Shown here piece by piece: positions 56,244-64,000 of a DNA stretch of 64,000 nucleotides. Source of the DNA: Lecanosticta acicola (taxonomy: Eukaryota > Ascomycota > Dothideomycetes > Mycosphaerellales > Mycosphaerellaceae); NCBI GenBank assembly GCA_963674455.1, contig CAVMBE010000070.1, positions 1 through 64,000 of the forward strand, given 5' to 3'. The translations under genes were made by a program, and so were the position numbers. The first letter of the stretch is position 1. Each line of letters starts with the position of its first letter. The notes beneath the pieces were generated by a model. The model saw only the letters and a list, made by a program, of their open reading frames with translations. It was not told the origin of the DNA and did no database searches.

Positions 56244-56822
56244 CTATATCCTCGTATCTTTCTGCTTTTTCTGGGTGAGAGAGAGAGAGAGAATGCAAAT
56301 CTGGACGACAGCGTAGCAGATTTGGAGGGGACAAAGGGTAGTATTTTTGGTCATGTGGTTTGTAGACCGATGATAATGGGAGGGAGTGTATCGCCGGGAG
56401 AAATAGGGGACCAGGAGGAAGGTGTGGAGGATGCTTCGGACGATGTCGTTGGTGAGCGTGGTGCTGTCGAGGGCGCCGTGGCCGTATTCATGGGCTAGGA
56501 TCTAAAATTCTGTCAGGAGGAGTCCTTGGGCGTGGGTGTTGAGGGCCCAGAGCTGACACGAGGCAAACGTGGCTGTCCAAGAGGAAGAGACCAAGACTCG
56601 AATCTGCTGCGAGATGTAGGTGGCAAGCACGCTGAAGAGTAGGACGCATGCGAGGTTGATGAGGATATAAGTCGTCGGTTTTCCGGGGCGAGGGGTGCGA
56701 ACAGTGATGTGAATAGCTGCGCGGAGATGTTTGACATCGATGCCAGGTGTTGTCGTTGTTGTCATGGTCCATCTTGGTGTCATTACAGTAGCGTTCCTGT
56801 TTTTGAGGGTGGCCTCTGCCAT
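56244..56822 (-). pseudogene. Fatty-acid desaturase (delta-12 type) relic
   Basis: From the ATG at 56822 the frame gives a 106-residue stretch with IDVKHLRAAI (the N-terminal motif), then two hydrophobic segments, then HAQGLLLTEF. An in-frame TAG at 56504-56502 follows. The same frame continues as ILAHEYGHGALDS, LTNDIVRSILHTFLLVPYF, then HYHRSTNHMTKN, and stops at 56246-56244. Intact enzymes read LWVLAHECGH, with HECGH as the first iron-binding box, and a HRxHH second box. Here the Trp is TAG, Cys is Tyr, and the second box is only partly recognisable. The third box and the last 200 residues are missing. It is a truncated dead copy; both key changes (TGG to TAG, TGC to TAC) are C-to-T in CpA context on the other strand. 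Confidence 0.72.
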
Positions 56823-59800
56823 GGCTACGAGGCGATGGCGCTCCTAGCGATTTTTAGGCCTAATTGAAGCAAATCACCGAATATTCGAGCCGGAGGTTCG
56901 ACTTTGTGGCCATCTCCAGCGGTTATATTCTTGATGGGATTGCAAAGCTTTGTCGTCTCTCTACTCGGACTTGTTCACCTCGACTGAGGACGATGTTGCT
57001 GGGATTCTCAATTGCTGTATCAAACCTGTTCAGCAGCATCTGCCGTGCTTACACAAATACCCAGAAAGTTATCCCTACCGTCAATCGTCCTTCTTGGTCT
57101 TCCCCAATGCTCATGAGGTCGATACCGTTCCAGTGCGAAACAAAGTGTCTTCCCAAGACTCAGAGACGTAATCTAGTTCATACAGCGATGCGTGATTAAT
57201 TCGCTCCGGATCCATCATTCCTGGATGTATCCAGGCATTCAACATGAGGACCCAGATTGGTAATCGTCAAAGTCGTGGCCGGGATCGAGAATTTTGCAGA
57301 TGGCATGATCCGATGGACAGCGGCGCTCTTCGTCGAGGGGCGCTTCGTCCCCATACAGTAGAGTTGATGACGACACAGACGACCATGAAGACATGCATTC
57401 GGGGTGGAAATCCTTGCTCCCGAGTCTCGTTCCTAGCCGACACCGTTGTTGTCCGTGACTTACTGAGCAAAGCATAGGTAAAGTCACTCTTCGCCCTCGT
57501 TTTCGATGACAGAAACTTCCATCATACTTCGTAATGACCGCCGTCGCTGAAGCTTTCCGGAATGTGCGTTTGACCTCAAGTTTGAGTCATCAGTTCTTGT
57601 GACATCAGAAGCGAAGCGGCGATATCCTAGCAACGGGCCAGCCTCTGCCGTAGTAGACTGCGCTATTTTGGCCAAGACATGACCTTGTTTCACAGAACCG
57701 CGCAATCCAGGAAAAGCTCTCTCCGCAATCTCCGTAGTAGAGAAGATCGTGGAAGCGGAATGCAGCAACCCGTGCATCTAGTAAGCTCTTACTTCCGCCG
57801 AAGACATGACCAATCATTGGCGCTCAGCAAATCTTGATAGTTCGTGGGTTGATCGACTCTGGAAGTAATGTCTGTCGTGCTTCGAAACAGAAACACAGCG
57901 ACCCAAACTACTGGAGTATGGCGGTCTATGACGTTTGATCAATGTCGTTAGTTCTTGCTCCAAACGTTGTTCTTGAGACCCTGAAAATTCCAACGAAGAG
58001 CTCCTACGATCGTATTTCGCCTGCTGTGTTTGACCATTACCTTGCAGTGAACAGCATAGCTCAAGCCGGGTAAGCTATAGAGTCCTATGAGCGAGACAGG
58101 CTTCGAGGTCGACTTCGAGAAAGGTGACAGATGTTCTCGAGAATCCTAGCAGTACCGTTGGGCCATAATGGCCGTCTTGATCAGCCTGTAATGTTCAAAG
58201 GCGCTGTAATTATCAGTATCGACCCTGGAGACCTGAGCGTAGGTACTACTACTCTTCACTGGATTGGTCCACGAGGATACAAGGAGACGAATCCGTCGTA
58301 GGTGGACCTGACGCCAGGCGAGGATTCCGAGATGAAGCGCTCCGTTGGCGGCGAGAGGCACGTTTGATATGCGGACGTGGAAGCGGTGCATCTGCGCCGC
58401 CAAAGAAGGGTCCATCCCCCATCCTAGCGGGATGAGGCTGAGAATCTCTCCAGTCAGGCCCTTGCATGAGAACACGTTCGACGTTTTAGACTTCGTTCGA
58501 GCGCCATTTGAAAGAGTGATGTGACGAGACGGAATATTGTCGATACCATCCTGGAATTTGCGAGGTGAGGTGACCCAACACCAGCCGTGATACGCTGGAA
58601 GTGGCAGCTGCGATGAAACTCTAATTTCCGAGTAGGACAGAAGCCAGGGAGCCAGGGAGCCAGGGAGCCAGCTAGCCCGCCATTTCTCTTCAAGCACCGG
58701 CATGATCGGTGAGTGTCGCGTAGCACATGTCTTTCTTTCACAGTGGATCGAAGCCTCTGAGCGCTGGAAAATTCAACGGTAGACGGCTCCAAATTTTTGG
58801 CTAGCGTGGGAGAAGGATCGCAGATGGTCGTATCCGATTCGGCTCCCAGCGCCGCCAGCCCCGGTACATACTGCCAGCGCGGCCATGCAGTGATATTACG
58901 ATGCATATTGGTATGACTCCTCTCGCTCCTTTCCGCGGTGTATTCATCGCGCGAATCGCATCGCATCGAGCGCTCTCGCTGTGGTCGGCACGCGGAGCTG
59001 GTATCGTTATAACATGTGTAGCTTGCTGTCATTGGTGACTTGTACCAACGGAAGCTGGCGAATCTCGCACAGCGTTCCCGCCATGAGTAATCGTTATTGG
59101 CCTTCACATGCAAGAAGCCTTGAAGATGGCGCCGGGCGTCCTGGAGGCGACGTGTCACGCCGCTTCCCCTGAAGATGTGGACCGATGCGTGGGCAGAAGA
59201 ACGACTGGCGGCATGCTGTGATGTATGCAGGACGTGCTCTGGACGTGGAGTGGCCGCAGTGCGCCTCAGCTTTCAGGGTCCCGAGATGTTACCATACACT
59301 TGCATTCACTGCGGGAGATGTGATTGGTCCGCGGATGAAGGCGAGTGGAGTTTTTGCCCGGAATTTTGGGAGCGGGAAAAGATTTTGAATGCGAGGACAG
59401 GACAGTCTTCTGCATCTGCCCGCGAGACGTGGTCTGATCGCGTCTGGACTCGTCTGTGCTCTGCTGTCCGGGGCATCCTCCATCTGGCTCTGGGGCGTCT
59501 GTCGCTGGCAGCGCAGGGGAGAGACTGGAGACGAGAGTCATAGATCTGAGTGCTGAGTCGGGGAGTTCTCGCCGGCGAGACAATCTCATCTTGCGGACCG
59601 GGAGGAGGACAGGGAGATGCATGCCGGCAGAAAATAAGTCGACACGCGACTTGGTACTGGAAAAAGTCTCACCGCCAATCGCCGGGGAAGGCGCTACTCA
59701 GATCCTGGCATGGTCGCTCGCGTTAGCGCGGAAGTCTAATTTCCTCCCAATCTGCCTCCGGTCGTTTTCCTCTCGTCTGTCTTCTCTCCCTCCCCTCAAC

Positions 59801-60356
59801 ACACACCACCACATCCACCATATCACAGCGACGAAGCGCCACTACTCCACACCCGGATCAATCAACCATACCATCATATCACTTCGTCGTCCAACATGCC
59901 GCAGGCTGTCGCTGGGCACTAACTCCACCGCTGGAGGCGCGGCCACGTGCTGCCTCTCCAGTCCGGTCACTGCTCATCGAGATTTTCAATCGACTACGAC
60001 GAATCGAATTTGACTCCTTCAAGCATCGCTTGCTCGAAGCTAGTCATACCAGCCCGTGAGAGGATCTCGAGTACCCTCAGACACTCGACTTCTCAGCCTT
60101 CGGCATCATAGATTCAGTTTGCCCTGCAAACTACGACGAAGTCTTGGCTTGCTCCACCCAGAACAAGCCCAGTTCCACTTTACAACAATACAGCTCGTTG
60201 CCTGGAGGCGACATACGCGATACACGAAAGATCCCCTGGTGTGATTGTCCTGCCGATTCGACTCTGCCTCCCCTTGCCTCGTGCGCCTGGACCTAATCCG
60301 CCGTATACACTACCCACATCAGAATTTTCACGAGCAAAGCATCTCCGAGACGCACA
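56823..60356. other. 3.5-kb stretch without a supported gene
   Basis: Two overlapping minus-strand frames, 58146-58703 (185 codons) and 58454-59158 (234 codons), and a plus-strand one at 59456-60013 exist. None has a recognisable motif, signal peptide or splice pattern. The last is the leader of the gene at 60357. A 9-bp tandem repeat (GCCAGGGAG, three copies and a partial) lies at 58637-58666. Nothing else is evident. Confidence 0.4.
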
Positions 60357-62553
60357 ATGGCCAACCGATCGCCATACGTAGCTCCGCAAGGGAGTTCCAG
60401 GTTTCTCCAACAGAAGAAACTTTCAAACGGGAGCCCAAAATTGGCTCCCCAATCCAAGAACGAGATGAACAACATGCATGAAGCCGCCAATGGGACACGC
60501 ACAGGCGATGCGGTGTCTGACGACAGTGGAAACGAAACCGCACAGTCAGACGGCAATGCGAACGAGGAACAAGATTCGGATGAGGAGGATGGCTTTGCCC
60601 TGCCAGGCGCTCGGATTACTGGAAGCAGTGTTCCTTCGCGTCTGGCAGGGCTTGTCCCGAATGATGTTGACATGCTTGACGACGAGCAGGATGCGACAGC
60701 TGGTGCAGAAGATGAGGACGACGAGGACGATGAAGTCTATGGCGATGTCGAGGATATCAGCGACGGAGACTCGTCTGATGTAGAAGAAGACGGCCTTTTG
60801 CGTCTGGCCGCGGATGATCTGAGGAAGGAGTATGAGCGCCTCGAAGAGCCATCCAGAGCTATGACGAGTGAGATCAGCAACATGTCCCTAGCTGCAGACC
60901 AAGAAGATCGCACGCCGCGTGGAGATGACCTGGACTTTGGTCTGGACTTCTCCGCCGATCCATTCGGAGGCCTCCAGCAACATGATCAGTTGTACCAGGA
61001 GATGCTCGCAGACGCCACAAACGGCTTTTTCGCCGATGCAACAGATCCTTTTGGTGCCGACGATGCCCTCAGCTCATGGAGGGAGGCTGACACTGGAATC
61101 GGTGGTGATGAGGCTGCAGTCACTACCGTCACGCAAAAGAAGGTACGCTTCGAAGAAACTGCGTCCTCTCGAGCCTCCAGCGTGAGCAGCGACGACGATC
61201 CACGCGAAGAGTATCCGGACCTCTTCGCCGACTACGACGACCCAGCCTCGCGACAGCGAACCCACAGCAGCAGCATGAACTTCGATGTGATTCATGACGC
61301 CGATTCTGAGTACGAGCATTATGAGTTTGACGATGACGATGAGCGGGTGGCATTTGAGATTGACGCTCAGGACGACTCTGACACCGATATGAGCGATGAT
61401 TGTATGCATGACAGCCCAAATGATGTTGATATCACTGCTAACATGCCTTAAAGCCGACGACGGTGAGACTACTGACGAGGAAAGCCCTGAAGACCAGATT
61501 GCCCGCGTAAACGCCATCAAAGCCCAGCGCGCCAAGATGATCATGCCACCGCCACCATCCAAGAGCGCGCCAACTACGCCAGTGGCCAGCAAGCGCTCGT
61601 CTCCAGCTCCGTCGCGCTCTCACACGACCACCAGCCGCGTTGGAACTGCTAAGGGAGGTCGCGGACCAAGGATGGGAACGTTTGCCCATGACCCGACTCG
61701 TGCCTTTGTAACCGCAGCGGTTGGAGGCAGCGGTATCAGAGTGACCTGTCCAACGAAGCCTCCAGAGAAGGATCGAGCCTACTGGGAGCGTGCACGACAG
61801 GCATTGAACAGTCGGGATGGAAGCCCGAGCGACTCGGTCTCTTGGACCCGTAGCACCCCGCAACTTCCCAACCAACCTAAGCGTCCATTCACGGCCAGGT
61901 CCACTCTGGGAACGATGTTTGATGGCAATCTCGACTTCCTCCGCAACAACGACGAGAACGGTATTGTTCCAAAAAGGTTCTTGGTGGCCGCACGCAACGA
62001 CAGTATGCAGTCCTCAATGACCTCAACGACGATGACCGGAGAAGACGAAAGCGAGGACGAGAGCACCGTTAACATGACCGAGTTCCTTCAAATTGAGGAA
62101 TCCTCTGACGACGACGAGGCCCCATCTGCTGGCATTCTTTCACCTTCGAAGGACTTCTTTGGCGACGCAATCTTTGAATCTTCCCCAATGGCCTCCCACG
62201 AACACGGCAACGGGCTTCTAAGCCACTTCGATCAGCAGCCAGGACTCATCTCGTCCTTCCGTAACAACCAGAATCATGCTCGCCACGTGAGCTCTCTGGC
62301 CGCGAACCCTGCTAAGCGAGCTCAGACATCTGAAGCCAATGCTTTGCAGAAAGGACGCCGCAGCGCTGCCAATACCCCGATTACGCCCGCGCGCAAGAAG
62401 CGCGTGAGCCAGGACCTCGATCTCACTGGCGCCGGCATCAAGAAGAACGCCAGCCCTCTTGTACAGAAGCAGCGTCGTCGCAGCAGAGGAAACTCGCTGT
62501 CTGGCATCCACCAAACCCTCACACGGGATCGCTTCGCCGGTAATACTAATTAG
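60357..62553 (+). CDS. Acidic nuclear-type protein, possibly CRF1/IFH1-like, 714 aa
   Basis: Two exons, 60357-61401 and 61454-62553, with a 52-nt intron (GTATGC...TTAAAG, CTAAC branch) that joins MSDD to SDDGETTDEE. The protein is strikingly acidic: runs of Asp/Glu lie at about 65-80, 115-150, 320-355. It has a KKVRFEETASS segment followed by a PDLFADYDDP block (about 260-300). A GNLDFLRNNDENGI block and a repetitive Ser/Thr/Asp-Glu segment lie in exon 2, and the C-terminus is basic (KKRV, KQRRRSRG). The VRFE...PDLF and LDFLRNN elements recall the fungal CRF1/IFH1 family, co-regulators of ribosomal protein genes with Fhl1. That match is from memory of the motifs and is tentative. No DNA-binding domain is seen. 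The gene itself is well supported. Confidence 0.68.
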
Positions 62554-63783
62554 GAATGGATCTACCGCCGGCTCTGATCCAAACAAAGATTACGACTAGT
62601 GAGCGTTTGGCTGTACTCCTATTGTCCCGCAGAGACACGACACTGCTTTTGGGTGGACGGCATCGTGGAGAGAAAAAAGACGAGAAAGTAAGAAAAGCCT
62701 GATTTCCTTTACGTTTTTGCTTTTTGGCGTTGGTATCTTAGCGCAGGTGTTGGTGGCGTTCATCTGACCTTCCTCGTTTTGCTGGGATGAAGATGAGCTG
62801 CCGTCGCCCTGCTCGCATGCGCGGTGATACCCTTTTGGTGTTCTTTCTTGCTTTCGGCAGCAGTGGCAGTAGCAGCAGCAGCAGCAACAGTAGCAGCAGC
62901 AGCGGAATGCACGACGATAATGGCGTAGATCGGTCCGGATATGGTACAGAGGTGAATTTGGCTGGTGTGGCCTTTGCAGCTTGCTTGCACTACAAGAGAG
63001 ATCAAACGACTTCAAAAACTACTCGCAGGTACCTGAAGCTTTCTTTCTCCTTGTCGAGAGTCACCATGTCAACAAACAACCATCGGCAAAGCCGCTGCAG
63101 AATTGCATCCCGGACATCACATCGTATAGAGCAGCACCCATGTTCCGCGCGGATCCTATTGATCAGGACAGCAGTCGTAAAGCAGATCTGGCTTACCGGA
63201 GCTTTTATGGATCCTGCTGCGCTTTGGTTTTGTAGGCCCGAACCCTTTCTACATTGGACTTTGACTGTGGCCGACTTCTGGGGAACTGACTGTGACAATT
63301 AATGCTGCCGCAGCCAAGACGGGTGTATTGTACCCATTCCTTGAGGGTGAAGGCCACAGGCCACGCAAACTGGCATCGAACACATCGCGGTCATTCCAGC
63401 AACACAGCATTGCTAGAATGACCGCGATCTCGCGAACAGCAACCAGAAATTCCAATGCTCTTCTCCTATCGGCGTTCGTAATCTAGTGATCCAGGATTCT
63501 GCGACATTTCTGGAACCCGGCTCGCATGGACGTCTGTCCAAACAAGGTAAGCGTTCTTGCTCCATCCTGGCATCATCCCGTCCCAAGCACGCAGCCCCAG
63601 GGGAGCTGCATTGGATACTTCTATGCAAGTTCTTGCCAACTGGCTTGCCAGTGGGCACACATCCCCTCCTCGATAACGCTTAATTGCTCACTGTGTATCT
63701 GTTGCTATAAGAAGCTTTCGACCCACCGCTCTGGTATGATGTCCCTGTACCTCGTTGCCGTCTCCGATCCCCAGCCGGTAGTC
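62554..63783. other. Intergenic stretch
   Basis: It contains an imperfect (AGC)n tract at about 62858-62905. Frames up to 171 codons on either strand have no recognisable content. Confidence 0.5.
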
Positions 63784-64000
63784 ATGGCGGACAAAGAACG
63801 CGATCGCATCAGAAGGATCTACGCAGACAATATCGAATTGAAGAGCCGGGTGGAGAATTTGGAAGCTAAGGTACAGGAGCTTTCGGCCAAGATGGCGGAA
63901 GTGAGCTCGTCTGTTGCTGCGGGTCGTGCGCAGACGCCGCAGATTGTGGACGCTAGTACGAACGGCATCAAGCAGCAGAGACGGGGTTCCAATCCTTCAG
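63784..64000 (+). CDS. N-terminal part of a coiled-coil protein, cut by the window end
   Basis: The frame from the ATG at 63784 starts MADKERDRIRRIYADNIEL and continues as a heptad-like Arg/Glu/Leu coiled coil (about residues 5-42), then a Ser-rich linker, and runs off the end. An in-frame upstream ATG at 63736 would add 16 residues, so the start is not certain. The 5' partial sequence is too short to name a family. Nothing suggests it is a pseudogene. Confidence 0.6.
   Translation, partial: MADKERDRIRRIYADNIELKSRVENLEAKVQELSAKMAEVSSSVAAGRAQTPQIVDASTNGIKQQRRGSNPS

Noticed and set aside
58454..59158. 234-codon minus-strand frame
   Set aside because: Arg-rich, no domain; overlaps another frame; no start or splice evidence. 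Noted only as a weak possibility.
62787..63302. 171-codon plus-strand frame with Ser run
   Set aside because: Built on an AGC microsatellite; no domain or start support.
1..64000. CRISPR arrays, insertion sequences, prophage or operon structure
   Set aside because: The genome is clearly eukaryotic with spliced genes; none of these was seen, nor any complete transposon ORF.
1..64000. A secondary-metabolite gene cluster
   Set aside because: No polyketide synthase, NRPS, terpene synthase or cluster-type P450 is present; the oxidase and transporter pair at 19-24 kb alone is not enough.

Overview
The window is nuclear DNA of a filamentous ascomycete (Pezizomycotina), most likely a Dothideomycete of the Capnodiales/Mycosphaerellales type. 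Evidence: compact GT-AG introns of about 45-75 nt, a gene every 2-3 kb on either strand, fungus-specific families (NST1, SIP5, a CRF1-like protein, fungal F-box), two Ecp6-like triple-LysM proteins, and abundant triplet and tetranucleotide microsatellites. The class-level placement is inference; no ribosomal or barcode locus is present.

Layout. 0-11 kb is an accessory-looking stretch: a minisatellite, an orphan gene, an amino-acid permease relic, a secreted three-LysM protein, an 82-residue cysteine-rich secreted protein that only appears after splicing, an aquaporin, a GPI-anchored wall protein and a wrecked sugar-transporter pseudogene. 11-17 kb holds a small membrane protein, sulfite oxidase, a Rab-like GTPase and an F-box protein. 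19-25 kb has a secreted GMC oxidoreductase, an ACS-family MFS transporter and a 23-residue metallothionein. 27-36 kb carries SIP5, a D-arabinose dehydrogenase, a membrane protein and an intron-containing tRNA. 37-42 kb has a second three-LysM protein with a long Gly/Ser linker, a TRAPPC12-like TPR protein and mitochondrial acetolactate synthase ILV2. 44-55 kb has a zinc-ribbon-like protein, a secreted pectin methylesterase, an SDR, Rho2 GTPase and NST1. 55-64 kb has a 102-bp GAA repeat, a fatty-acid desaturase relic, a CRF1-like acidic protein and the start of a coiled-coil gene cut by the window edge.

How the genes work together. No biosynthetic cluster is evident. One theme is secretion and wall or host interface (two LysM proteins, the Cys-rich peptide, GPI protein, pectinesterase, GMC oxidase), interleaved with housekeeping genes. 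The second theme is decay of transporter and lipid genes: at least three relics, and the interpretable nonsense changes are all of the CpA-to-TpA type expected from repeat-induced point mutation.

The most interesting items are the two-module, exon-delimited cysteine peptide at 5232-5589, the proline-tRNA-like gene with an alanine CGC anticodon and a G3:U70 pair at 35855-35942, and the pair of LysM paralogues of which one has gained a repetitive linker and a duplicated promoter segment.
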